Shown piece after piece: positions 7,438-17,181 of a stretch of DNA of 64,000 nucleotides (its first letter is position 1; each line of letters starts with the position of its first letter). Source of the DNA: Mesorhizobium opportunistum WSM2075 (GTDB lineage: Bacteria; Pseudomonadota; Alphaproteobacteria; Rhizobiales; Rhizobiaceae); the NCBI RefSeq assembly GCF_000176035.2, contig NC_015675.1:5708001-5772000 (forward strand), given 5' to 3'. A program made the position numbers and the translations under genes. The notes below the pieces were generated by a model that saw only the letters and a list, made by a program, of their open reading frames with translations, ran no database searches and was not told the origin of the DNA.

Positions 7438-10400
7438 TCAGCTCGCCTCGCGCATGGCCTCGGCGGCCTGCAGGTCGACCGAAACGAGCTGGCTGACGCC
7501 CTGCTCGGCCATGGTCACGCCGAACAGCCGGTCCATGCGCGCCATGGTGATCGGGTTGTGGGTGATGATGACGAACCGCGTCTCGGTGGTCTTGGCCATC
7601 TCATCCATGAGGTTGCAGAAGCGTTCGACATTGTGGTCGTCGAGCGGCGCGTCGACTTCGTCGAGCACGCAGATCGGCGCAGGGTTGGTCAGGAACACGG
7701 CGAAGATCAGCGACATCGCCGTCAGCGCCTGCTCGCCGCCCGACAGCAGTGTCATGGTCTGCGGCTTCTTGCCAGGCGGGCGGGCCAGGATTTCGAGCCC
7801 CGCCTCGAGCGGATCCTCGGATTCGATCAGCTGCAATTCCGCCGTCCCGCCACCGAACAGATGCGAGAACAACCGCTGGAAGTGGCTGTTGACGACATCG
7901 AAGGCGGCCAGCAGCCGCTCGCGGCCTTCGCGGTTGAGGCTCTGGATCGCTTGCCTGAGCTTGCGGATCGCCTCGATGATGTCCTCGCGCTCGGAGACGA
8001 TCACCTCCAGCCGGTCGGAGAGCTCTTTCTGCTCTTCCTCGGCGCGCAAATTGACGGCGCCGAGCCGTTCGCGTTCGATCTTCAGCCGGTCGAGCTGACG
8101 TTCGATCTCGCCCATTTCAGGCATCGGATCGTCGGCTTCCAGGCCGGTATGGCGGATCACCAGATGCGGCGGCGTGTTCAGCGTTTCCTGGATGCGCGCC
8201 TCGATCTCCAGCCGGCGCTCGTCGGCCGCGGTCAGCCGTTCCTCGGCGCGGACGCGGGTCTCGCGGGCCTCGGCCAGCGACTGGATGGCGCCGGTGGCCG
8301 CTTTGTCCAATTCGGCCTGCCTGTTTTCCGCTTCCTGCAGGCGGTCGGCGGCCGCCTTGCGCAAGGTTTCGGCCTCGGTGAGCTGCGACAGCAGCGCGCG
8401 CCGTTTGGCATCGATTTCGTCGGGGGCGTCGGCCAGCCGCTCGCGCTCCGCCTCGGCCTCGGCCTTGCGCTCGCTGAGCGATGCGATCTGCGTCGAGGCA
8501 TTTTCTGCGCGCACCAGCCAATTGCTGCGTTCGGCGCCGATGGCATCCAGCCGGCGTGCGCGCGCCTCGGCTTCGCGCCGCAACCCCTCATGGACGGCAC
8601 GGGCGTCGGCAAGGGTGGCGCGGTCGCGGGCGACATTGGCCGAGGACTGTTCGAGCTGCAATTGCAGGTCGCCGAGATCAGGCGCGTCCTGCAGCAGCAT
8701 CTCGGCCTCGACGAAGGCAGCCGACGTCTCCTCATGGCTGTCGACGATACGGGCACGTGCCTCGTCGAGTGCCGCGCGCCGGCTCGACAATTCGCCGCCG
8801 GCTTTCTCGGCCTCGGCCAGCGCGTTGCGGGCGGCATCCAGGCGATGCTGGGCGTCGCGTCCGGCCTGGCGTGTGTTTCGCTCGGCCTCGCTGGCCAAGC
8901 GCAGCGCCTGTTCGGCCTCAGCCAAATTCTCCTCGGCTTGACGCAGGACAAGTGTCGCCTCCACCGCCTCGGCATCGAGCTCGGCAAGCCGGTTCTTCTG
9001 CGCCAGCCTTTGCGCCGCGGCGGTCGGCGCATCGGCGCTGGCGGCAAGTCCGTCCCAGCGCCAGAGCGCGCCCTCGCGGCTGACCAGCCTCTGGCCGGGC
9101 GCGAGCAGTGCCTGCAGCCGGCGGCCGTCCGCGGCTTCGACAATGCCGATCTGCGCCAGGCGGCGGGCAAGCTGCGCCGGGGCGCGAACCACGCTGGCAA
9201 GGCTCTTGATGCCTTCAGGCAGGGAAGCGTCGCCGGGCTGGATCGCGCTTTCACCCCAGTGCACCGGCGCGCTGCGGTCGAGCGGAACGTCGAGGTCTTC
9301 GCCAAGGGCGGCGCCCAGCGCCGTCTCGAAGCCGCGTTCGACGCTGATCTGTTCCAGCACGGAGGGGAAAAGGTCACCGCTGGCGGCATTCAGGATCTTG
9401 GCCAGCGTGCGCGCTTCGGTCTCGATGCGCGCCAGTTCGGCCCTGGCGTCCTGAAGCGGCGGGCGGGCAGTGCTTTCCGCGGCGCGGGCATCGATGACCG
9501 ACTGCTCGGCCTGCGCCACGGCGGCTTCAGCCTCCTCCAGCAGCGCCATGGCCTGTTCGACCAGCACGCGCTTTTCGGCCGGATCCGGCAGGCCGGCCAC
9601 CTTGGACAGGATGTCCGACAATTCGCGGTCGACCTCGGCGAGCTGGCGGGCGAAGCGGTCGCGGCGCTCGGCGGTCTCGCGCAAAGTCCGTTCGATCTGG
9701 TGGCGCGAGGCGGCGGCCTCGGCCCGTTCGGCGGTCAGCATGGCCAGTTTGGCTTCGCTGCCGGCAAGCATCGATGCAGCCTGCTCGAATGCCGCGCGGG
9801 TGGAGGCCTCGCGCTCGGCGGCGCCGGCGTTCTCGGAATTCAGCGTGGCTTCCTCGGTGCGCAGGCGCTCGAGAACATCGGCATTGTCGCGCACCATCCG
9901 CTCCTCGCGGGCGATGTCGCCATCGAGCTGCTGCAAACGCCGCTCGAGTTCGGCCTGGCGGGCGCGGATGCGGCCTGCCTCCTCCTCGATCTGCGACCTG
10001 GCGATCGACAGGCGCTGGAAAGCAGCGGCGGCGGCCGCTTCCGCGTCGCGCAGGTCGGGCAAGCGATGGGCGGCGATGCCCTGCTCCTTGGCCGCGTTCA
10101 TCTGCGCGGCGGCGCGGTCGCCGACCAGTGCCGTGGCGACAGCCAGCGCCGAGCGCGCCTCGCCTTCCTGCGTCTTGGCCAGCGTCCAGCGCAAGTGCAG
10201 CAAAGTCGCCTCGGCCTTGCGGATGTCAGCCGACAGGTTCTTGAAGCGGGACGCCTGGCGCGCCTGGCGCTTCAGACTTTCGATCTGGCTTTCGAGCTCG
10301 CCGACGACATCGTCCAGGCGTTCGAGGTTTTGTTCGGCCGCCTTCAGCCGCAGTTCGGCTTCGTGGCGGCGTGTGTGCAGGCCGGAAATGCCGGCCGCCT

Positions 10401-10896
10401 CTTCGAGCAGCGCGCGACGCGCCTGCGGCTTGGCCTGGATCAGTTCGCCGATACGGCCCTGGCCTACCATCGACGGCGAGCGCGCGCCGGTCGACTGGTC
10501 GGCGAACAGAAGCTGCACGTCCTTGGCACGCGCTTCCTTGCCGTTGATGCGGTAGAGCGAACCGGCCTCGCGCTCGATGCGTCGCGATACCTGCAATTCG
10601 TCGGCATCGTTGAAGGCGGCGGGCGCGGAACGGTCGCTGTTGTCGAGGAAAAGCGTGACCTCGGCGGTGTTGCGCGCGGGCCGGGTGCCCGAACCGGAAA
10701 AGATCACGTCGTCCATGCCGGACGCGCGCATGTTCTTGTAGGAGCTTTCGCCCATCACCCAGCGCAGCGCCTCGACCAGGTTCGACTTGCCGCAGCCGTT
10801 CGGCCCGACAATACCCGTCAGGCCGCGTTCGATGACGAACTCGCCGGGCTCGACGAACGACTTGAAACCAAGGAGGCGGAGGCGCGAAAACTTCAT
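7438..10896 (-). CDS. smc: Chromosome segregation ATPase SMC
   Basis: A 1152-residue SMC protein that compacts and segregates the chromosome with ScpA/ScpB. Seen in sequence: N-terminal MKFSRLRLLGFKSF, Walker A GPNGCGKSNL near residue 32, two very long coiled coils rich in Ala/Glu/Arg, a hinge at about 500-620, the C-terminal signature LLSGGEQALTAMSLIFAVF and Walker B ICVLDEVDAPLDD with the D-loop. Length is standard for alphaproteobacterial SMC. ATG 10896 is the only sensible start since the first residues belong to the ATPase head. The high-GC repetitive coding produces very long antisense open frames that are not genes. Confidence 0.98.
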   Translation of the reverse strand: MKFSRLRLLGFKSFVEPGEFVIERGLTGIVGPNGCGKSNLVEALRWVMGESSYKNMRASGMDDVIFSGSGTRPARNTAEVTLFLDNSDRSAPAAFNDADELQVSRRIEREAGSLYRINGKEARAKDVQLLFADQSTGARSPSMVGQGRIGELIQAKPQARRALLEEAAGISGLHTRRHEAELRLKAAEQNLERLDDVVGELESQIESLKRQARQASRFKNLSADIRKAEATLLHLRWTLAKTQEGEARSALAVATALVGDRAAAQMNAAKEQGIAAHRLPDLRDAEAAAAAAFQRLSIARSQIEEEAGRIRARQAELERRLQQLDGDIAREERMVRDNADVLERLRTEEATLNSENAGAAEREASTRAAFEQAASMLAGSEAKLAMLTAERAEAAASRHQIERTLRETAERRDRFARQLAEVDRELSDILSKVAGLPDPAEKRVLVEQAMALLEEAEAAVAQAEQSVIDARAAESTARPPLQDARAELARIETEARTLAKILNAASGDLFPSVLEQISVERGFETALGAALGEDLDVPLDRSAPVHWGESAIQPGDASLPEGIKSLASVVRAPAQLARRLAQIGIVEAADGRRLQALLAPGQRLVSREGALWRWDGLAASADAPTAAAQRLAQKNRLAELDAEAVEATLVLRQAEENLAEAEQALRLASEAERNTRQAGRDAQHRLDAARNALAEAEKAGGELSSRRAALDEARARIVDSHEETSAAFVEAEMLLQDAPDLGDLQLQLEQSSANVARDRATLADARAVHEGLRREAEARARRLDAIGAERSNWLVRAENASTQIASLSERKAEAEAERERLADAPDEIDAKRRALLSQLTEAETLRKAAADRLQEAENRQAELDKAATGAIQSLAEARETRVRAEERLTAADERRLEIEARIQETLNTPPHLVIRHTGLEADDPMPEMGEIERQLDRLKIERERLGAVNLRAEEEQKELSDRLEVIVSEREDIIEAIRKLRQAIQSLNREGRERLLAAFDVVNSHFQRLFSHLFGGGTAELQLIESEDPLEAGLEILARPPGKKPQTMTLLSGGEQALTAMSLIFAVFLTNPAPICVLDEVDAPLDDHNVERFCNLMDEMAKTTETRFVIITHNPITMARMDRLFGVTMAEQGVSQLVSVDLQAAEAMREAS

Positions 10897-10933
10897 TCAC
10901 GCGCCTCACAGGCGGGTTCCGCGAAAGTGTTCC

Positions 10934-10993
10934 GCGGTTTTACGGCAAGAAACCGCTTCAAAACGCGAGAGCGGGCAGCGCCGGAACGCTGCC
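10934..10993 (-). terminator. Hairpins between the DsbA-like gene and smc
   Basis: Two short perfect inverted repeats lie in the 117-base gap: GGCAGCG (10974-10980) with CGCTGCC (10987-10993), and GCGGTTT (10934-10940) with AAACCGC (10950-10956). On the minus strand a short T run follows the first. They may reduce read-through from the upstream gene into smc. Strength not assessed. Confidence 0.35.
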
Positions 10994-11013
10994 GATTCAG
11001 CGCTGAGCAGGTG

Positions 11014-11757
11014 TCAGAGCAGAGGGTCGATGATGGCCGATATTTCCTCAATCGACATCGCCCCTTTGTAGGTCTTACCGTTGATGAAGAAGGTCGGTGT
11101 CGAGTCGACCTTGAATTCATTGGCGCCGCGCTTCTGGACCGATCTCACATCGTCCAGAAGTTTCTGGTCCGTCAAGCAGGCCTCGAAGGACTCCTGTGTA
11201 AAACCGGCAAGCTTCGAGATTTGCAGCAGCGCATCCTTGGTGTTCTGGACGCCAACCCAGTTCGCTTGCTGCCGAAACAGCACGTCGACCATCGGAAAAT
11301 AGTTATCCTTGGCGCAGCGCGCCAGCATGAAACCGGCCTCCGCGCTCGGATCGAACGGAAATTCGCGCAGGATGTAGCGGGCCTTGCCGGTATCGATGTA
11401 CTTCGTCTTCAGTTCCGGGAAGGTGGTCTCGGCGAAATGTGCGCAATGCGGGCAGGTCATCGAGGCGTATTCGACGATGGTGACCTTGGCGTCGTCCTTG
11501 CCGAGCTGCTTGTCGGGCAGCGCGCCCGGCTTCAACAGTTCCGCCATGTCGACGGTTCCCTGCGCTTCCGGCACCTGGACCGCCGCCGGCGTGGCCGGCT
11601 TTGCCGGAGTGGCCGGGTCAGCAGGCTTCACATCCGCCGCCTTGGCCTGTTCGCCGGAGTCACTGCAGGCGGCGAGCAGGGCGACCGCCGGAATGGCGGC
11701 CAGCGAAGACAGGACGTTTCTGCGAGACAGACTTTTGCCGAACGAGGGACGGTTCAT
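11014..11757 (-). CDS. DsbA-family thiol oxidoreductase, probable lipoprotein
   Basis: A 247-residue exported thioredoxin-fold protein with active site CPHC (VEYASMTCPHCAHF), placing it in the DsbA/BdbD group that introduces or handles disulfides in periplasmic proteins. The N-terminus has SRRNVL, a Tat-like pair of arginines, then a hydrophobic stretch ending LLAAC with Cys31 as a plausible lipobox cysteine. A Pro/Ala linker precedes the catalytic domain, and the cis-proline region reads STPTFFING. The frame opens at GTG 11766, but ATG 11757 has AGGTG six bases upstream and gives a clean signal sequence, so it is preferred. It lies upstream of smc in the same direction, 117 bases away. In rhizobia a DsbA-like gene commonly sits beside mutY and the DUF721 gene. 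Confidence 0.88.
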   Translation of the reverse strand: MNRPSFGKSLSRRNVLSSLAAIPAVALLAACSDSGEQAKAADVKPADPATPAKPATPAAVQVPEAQGTVDMAELLKPGALPDKQLGKDDAKVTIVEYASMTCPHCAHFAETTFPELKTKYIDTGKARYILREFPFDPSAEAGFMLARCAKDNYFPMVDVLFRQQANWVGVQNTKDALLQISKLAGFTQESFEACLTDQKLLDDVRSVQKRGANEFKVDSTPTFFINGKTYKGAMSIEEISAIIDPLL

Positions 11758-11911
11758 ACGAATCACCTGACAAGGGTTGAATTTTGCGATGCAAAGGCAC
11801 GAAAAGGCGAGAGTTGGCGCGAATTAAGGCATCTCCGTCCCCAATCCAATCGCGAAACCTGACAAAGGCGATCACGAATGCGAGATGTTGACGACAAATC
11901 CATGACTGCCT

Positions 11912-12421
11912 TCAAGGGGTTTTCGACTTTTTTTCACCAAGAATGGTCGCGCCAAGCCTTTCCAGCGAGGCGCGCAGTCCTTCATCCTCGATCAATTCGA
12001 CTGTGCCGGACAATTTCGTCTGCTCCGCCGCCGTCAGGGGCCTGAAGGTCGGCTTGGGCCGTGCCTTATCCGTTGTCACCGGCTTTTGCACGATCCTGAT
12101 GCGGCCGATGGCGTTGAAGCCAAGAAAGGCATTCACTCTGTTGATGATCTCGCCGGTCTCGTGCTGCAGATGAAGTGCGGCCATGCCTTCGCAGGCGATG
12201 ACCAGCACGGCCGGCTCGAATGGATCGTCCTCATGCAGGCGGCGCGGCCACTGGATCTTTTCAGGCCGCGAGCGGCTGGCGAGGCGCGGGCCGGCGATCT
12301 CTTCCCAGGACTGGACGAGGCCAATCGAGATGCCGGCCCGCTTGCGCAGCACCGGATCGAGGATTTTGGTCGCAAGATCACTCACCGGGACGGGATTGCC
12401 GTAGGGCGTTCTCCCTGCCAT
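11912..12421 (-). CDS. DUF721 / DciA-like protein
   Basis: A 169-residue protein of the DUF721 family (start VSDLATKILDPVLRKRAGISIGLVQSWEEIAGPRLASRSRP). DciA members of this family help load the replicative helicase DnaB in bacteria lacking DnaC; that role is established for some relatives and only inferred here. The conserved domain covers roughly residues 10-110, followed by a charged tail. The ATG at 12421 has GGAGAA six bases upstream and is the true start; a frame extending to 12583 overlaps the divergent mutY and is not supported. It is transcribed away from mutY, a common rhizobial arrangement. Confidence 0.8.
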   Translation of the reverse strand: MAGRTPYGNPVPVSDLATKILDPVLRKRAGISIGLVQSWEEIAGPRLASRSRPEKIQWPRRLHEDDPFEPAVLVIACEGMAALHLQHETGEIINRVNAFLGFNAIGRIRIVQKPVTTDKARPKPTFRPLTAAEQTKLSGTVELIEDEGLRASLERLGATILGEKKSKTP

Positions 12422-12519
12422 GTACGTTCTCCAGCCATCACCCCAGCAGATACCGGCCAGGCCCATATAGATCAATGGCACCAGCAGACCAGACCCGCAA
12501 GGCCCAGAGCCACACGACG

Positions 12520-13593
12520 ATGTCGGACGATACCGCGTCGCGCCTGCTCGCCTGGTACGACGTGCATCACCGCGAATTGCCATGGCGCGTGACCCCGCGC
12601 GAGCACGCGCGCGGCGCGAGGCCAGACCCCTACCGCATCTGGCTGTCCGAAGTCATGCTGCAGCAGACCACGGTCGAGGCGGTGAAATCCTATTTCCGCG
12701 CCTTTGTCGAGAAATGGCCCGATGTCGAGGCGCTGGCCGCGGCACCGACCGAGGACGTGATGAAGGCCTGGGCGGGGCTCGGCTACTATTCCCGCGCCCG
12801 CAATCTCAAGGCCTGCGCCGATCTGGTCGCCGCCCGCGGCGGCCGGTTTCCCGACACGGAGGCCGCCTTGCGAGACCTGCCCGGCATCGGCGCCTATACG
12901 TCGGCGGCCATCACGGCGATCGCCTTCGACCGCCCCGCCGCCGTTGTCGACGGCAATGTCGAGCGCGTCATCTCCCGGCTGTTTTCGATCACGACGCCGC
13001 TGAGCGAAGCCAAGGGCGAAATCCGCGCCCATGTCGAACGCATGGTGCCGGCGACAAGGCCGGGCGACTTCGCCCAGGCGATGATGGATCTCGGCGCCAC
13101 GATCTGCACCCCGCGCCGGCCACGCTGCATGCTGTGCCCACTGCGCGAGGACTGCAGCGCCGTCGTTTCAGGCGACCCCGAGCATTTTCCGGTACGCCTG
13201 CCGAAAGCCGACAAGCCTCGGCGGCGCGGCGCGGCTTTCGTGGCCATGCGCGATGACGGCGCCATTCTTCTGCGCAAGCGGCCGGACAAGGGCCTGCTCG
13301 GCGGCATGACCGAGGTGCCGACGACCGCATGGACCGCGCGGATCGACGGCGCAATCACCGAGGCGGCGGCGCCTTTCCCCGCCAACTGGCGGCATGCCGG
13401 TCAGATCGCGCATGTCTTCACCCACTTCGCGCTCGAACTCGATGTCTTTCGTGCCGAGGTGGACAGTGCCGCGCCAGCGGGGCATTTCTGGTCGCTGGCC
13501 CATGAAATTTCCGGGGAGGCGCTGCCCACTGTCATGAAAAAGGCAATCGAAGCGGCGATACCCGGCGCGACGAAAAAGCCACGCCCGCATTGA
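12520..13593 (+). CDS. mutY: Adenine DNA glycosylase MutY
   Basis: Removes adenine mispaired with 8-oxoguanine. The 357-residue product has the helix-hairpin-helix glycosylase domain (SEVMLQQTTVEAVKSYF, catalytic Glu in SEVM; LPGIGAYTSAAI with Asp in AAVVDGNVERVISR), the iron-sulfur cluster cysteines CTPRRPRCMLCPLREDC (C-x6-C-x2-C-x5-C), and a C-terminal NUDIX-like 8-oxoG recognition domain ending VFTHFALEL. ATG 12520 begins MSDDTASRLLAWYDVHHRELPWR, matching other MutY proteins. An in-frame ATG at 12475 would add 15 residues. It is followed after 10 bases by a HAD hydrolase gene, probably co-transcribed. Confidence 0.95.
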   Translation: MSDDTASRLLAWYDVHHRELPWRVTPREHARGARPDPYRIWLSEVMLQQTTVEAVKSYFRAFVEKWPDVEALAAAPTEDVMKAWAGLGYYSRARNLKACADLVAARGGRFPDTEAALRDLPGIGAYTSAAITAIAFDRPAAVVDGNVERVISRLFSITTPLSEAKGEIRAHVERMVPATRPGDFAQAMMDLGATICTPRRPRCMLCPLREDCSAVVSGDPEHFPVRLPKADKPRRRGAAFVAMRDDGAILLRKRPDKGLLGGMTEVPTTAWTARIDGAITEAAAPFPANWRHAGQIAHVFTHFALELDVFRAEVDSAAPAGHFWSLAHEISGEALPTVMKKAIEAAIPGATKKPRPH

Positions 13594-13603
13594 AAGAGGC
13601 TCC

Positions 13604-14215
13604 ATGACTGAAATCCGCCACATCGTTTTCGACATCGGCAAGGTGCTGGTCCATTACGATCCCAACATTCCGTTCAGCCGGCTGATCCCCGACGAGACGG
13701 AGCGGAAATGGTTCTTCGACAATGTCTGCACGCATGACTGGAACATCGAGCAGGACCGCGGCCGCACCTGGGAAGAGGCAGAGGCGCTTGCCATCGCGGA
13801 ACATCCGGATCACGCGGAAAACATCCGCAATTTCCGTCGCCACTGGCACGAAATGGCACCGCATGCCTATGAAGACAGTGTCGCCATCCTGGAAAGGCTT
13901 ATCGACACCGGCCACGACGTGACGCTGCTGACCAATTGGGCCGCCGACACGTTCGTCGAGGCACGGGACCGTTTTCCATTCCTCGATCGCCCACGCGGCA
14001 TAACCGTGTCCGCCGAGATCGGCCTGATCAAGCCCGATCGCAGGATCTACGATCATCACGTCGCCTCATTCGGCCTCGAACCGTCGGCGTCGCTGTTCAT
14101 CGACGACAGCCAGAAGAATGTCGACGGCGCCAGGGCGGCAGGCTGGCAAGCGGTGCTGTTCACCGACGCCAAGACGCTTCAAGCAGACCTTGAGCGCTTC
14201 GGAATCAAGGCGTGA
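13604..14215 (+). CDS. HAD-family hydrolase (YihX/haloacid dehalogenase-like)
   Basis: A 203-residue HAD subfamily IA hydrolase. Motif I is FDIGKVL (nucleophile Asp10, DxG form as in YihX-type phosphatases), motif II is LLTNWA, motif III Lys is in GLIKPD, and motif IV is FIDDSQKN. The cap region between residues 15 and 85 is helical. The usual reaction is hydrolysis of a small phosphate ester; the substrate cannot be read from sequence. It starts 10 bases after mutY, suggesting an operon. Family call is firm, function general. Confidence 0.85.
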   Translation: MTEIRHIVFDIGKVLVHYDPNIPFSRLIPDETERKWFFDNVCTHDWNIEQDRGRTWEEAEALAIAEHPDHAENIRNFRRHWHEMAPHAYEDSVAILERLIDTGHDVTLLTNWAADTFVEARDRFPFLDRPRGITVSAEIGLIKPDRRIYDHHVASFGLEPSASLFIDDSQKNVDGARAAGWQAVLFTDAKTLQADLERFGIKA

Positions 14216-14272
14216 TCTGAATCGCTTCCGGCAATCCGCTGAGATTTTGAATCAACGCAAAATTGCACGGGC

Positions 14273-15454
<1,182 letters not shown>

Positions 15455-15595
15455 TTATGGTTACCGATCAGCGTAAATATTCGGTGAAGGCCGACGCAAC
15501 GACCTGCCGGGTTTGCGAAGGCGGTGCCATTGGTGTATGCCGCGCCGCCTGAGCCCGTAGCGGCCATCCCTCCATCCTCCTTGTCCCGGATCGTC

Positions 15596-16285
15596 ATGCC
15601 CCAGCCAGATCTTGTCATCTTCGATTGCGACGGCGTGCTCGTCGATTCCGAAATCATCGCCGCGCGGGTCGAGGCCGAGCTGATAACCCTGGCCGGATAC
15701 GAGGTCTCGGCCGAGGAAATCGCCGAGACCTATGCCGGCCTGACCTTCAAGGACATTTTGATGCGGATCGAGGAGAAGTCCAAAATCCCGTTCCAGGTGT
15801 CGCTGATCGATCGTGCCGAAGAACTGGTCGACCGGAAGCTGCGCAGCGACGTGCGTGCCATCGAAGGCGTGCGCGAGGCAGTCGCATCGGTCACGACACA
15901 ACGCTGCATCTGCTCCAATTCACGCTCGGAGCGGATAGAATTCATGCTGGAAAAGGTGCACCTGCTGCCGTTTTTCGCCGGCCGCATCTTCTCGGCGCTG
16001 GAAACGCCCACCGGCAAAACCAAGCCGGCTCCGGACGTCTTCCTGTTGGCGGCGGAGAAACTCAACGCCAAGCCGGCGAACACTTTCGTCATCGAGGATT
16101 CCGTGCACGGCGTCCATGGCGCCAGGGCCGCCGGCATGCGCGTGATCGGCTTCACCGGCGCCAGCCACAGCTACCCCGGCCATGCCGATGCGTTGACGGA
16201 AGCCGGCGCCGAAACGGTGATCCGTCGCTGGGCGGAACTGAAAAGCGTGATCGCCGCGCTGTCGGAATGGTCGGCGGACGCCTGA
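15596..16285 (+). CDS. HAD-family phosphatase (beta-PGM/GPP-like)
   Basis: A 229-residue HAD subfamily IA protein with motif I FDCDGVLVDSE (DxD nucleophile and acid), motif II Ser in ICSNSRSE, motif III Lys in GKTKPAPDVF, and motif IV VIEDSVHGVHGARAAGM. The helical cap lies between residues 18 and 85. Such enzymes act on sugar phosphates, phosphoglycolate or glycerol phosphate; no specific substrate can be claimed. The open frame extends back to 15524, but ATG 15596 places the first motif at the usual distance from the N-terminus. Confidence 0.88.
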   Translation: MPQPDLVIFDCDGVLVDSEIIAARVEAELITLAGYEVSAEEIAETYAGLTFKDILMRIEEKSKIPFQVSLIDRAEELVDRKLRSDVRAIEGVREAVASVTTQRCICSNSRSERIEFMLEKVHLLPFFAGRIFSALETPTGKTKPAPDVFLLAAEKLNAKPANTFVIEDSVHGVHGARAAGMRVIGFTGASHSYPGHADALTEAGAETVIRRWAELKSVIAALSEWSADA

Positions 16286-16323
16286 CAAGCGTCCAGCCCG
16301 ATGCACGCGGGTCTAAAGGCCGC

Positions 16324-17052
16324 TCAGTTGGTCGCGGCCGCCCGCTTCCTGTGGGTCTTCTTCGGCTTGTCCGTCGTCGTCTTGGGTGCGGTCTCGTCAT
16401 AGCCGGCATAGGCCTGATAGTCCTGCGCCGTCGGTGCCGGCACCACGATGTTGGAATCCGTGAAGACGAACTGGGTGGCGACCGAGGGGTCGGTGACCTG
16501 GACCTGATATTGGTGAATCTGCGAGTAGAGCACGTCGGTGCCGTGCATCACCGCGGTGCGGATCGGCATGGTGATGGTTCCGGGCGAGAACTTCGGCCCC
16601 GGCACGATCTTGCCGGCGACCGCGATCTTCATCGTCAGCTGCCCGTCGGCACGGCTGCAATCGCGGGTCACGTCGGCGATCGACGCCTGATAGATGATCC
16701 TCGCCGAATCGTCGGGCGGCGTGGCCGCGGCGGCGTCGGCCGCAGCCTGGGCGGCAGCGTCGGCCTCGGCGTCGCCGGTCTTCTTGAGCTTCGGCTTGGG
16801 CTTCCGGGCTTCGTTGGCATAGGTGTTGAAGAAGGCCGTGCCGTCACGCACCGTCACTCTCGGACAATAGGCGTTCAACTGGCTGGCCAGAATCTTGGGG
16901 TCCTGCGGCGGTGGCGGCGCGGTCGGGTCCTTCTTGCCGAAACCGAGGTTCAGGATACCGTTGTCGCCCGATTGGCAACCGGCGGCGGCGAGCATAAAGC
17001 CAGTAAGCGCCAGACCCGCCACAAAGCGACCGCTGAATGTATGAAACGCCAT
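16324..17052 (-). CDS. Putative lipoprotein of unknown function
   Basis: A 242-residue exported protein. The signal peptide MAFHTFSGRFVAGLALTGFM ends in AAAGC, a likely lipobox. After it come GDNGILNLGFG, a Pro-rich linker, a domain with two conserved-looking Cys (NAYCPRV and TRDCSRAD), an Ala/Asp-rich insertion (about 95-115), and a basic C-terminus (KPKKTHRKRAAATN). ATG 17052 has GGGAG four bases upstream and is preferred over the start 24 bases further out. The gene is divergent from thrC. It resembles conserved rhizobial lipoproteins of unknown role. Confidence 0.75.
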   Translation of the reverse strand: MAFHTFSGRFVAGLALTGFMLAAAGCQSGDNGILNLGFGKKDPTAPPPPQDPKILASQLNAYCPRVTVRDGTAFFNTYANEARKPKPKLKKTGDAEADAAAQAAADAAAATPPDDSARIIYQASIADVTRDCSRADGQLTMKIAVAGKIVPGPKFSPGTITMPIRTAVMHGTDVLYSQIHQYQVQVTDPSVATQFVFTDSNIVVPAPTAQDYQAYAGYDETAPKTTTDKPKKTHRKRAAATN

Positions 17053-17181
17053 GAAACTCCCACTTCCCTCTCGCAAAGCTGGTGACGTATATCAACGGCG
17101 CGGCAAAAATGCGACTGAGCCAGCGCAGAAATTAACCACCTTGTGGTGAACGGAAAGCCACACGGCAAACGGATCTGTGAC

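Noticed and set aside
7558..11862. Very long plus-strand open frame (1434 codons) over smc and the DsbA-like gene
   Set aside because: It is antisense to two clearly real genes, has low-complexity Arg/Gly/Leu composition from high GC and no domain. The same holds for the next four entries.
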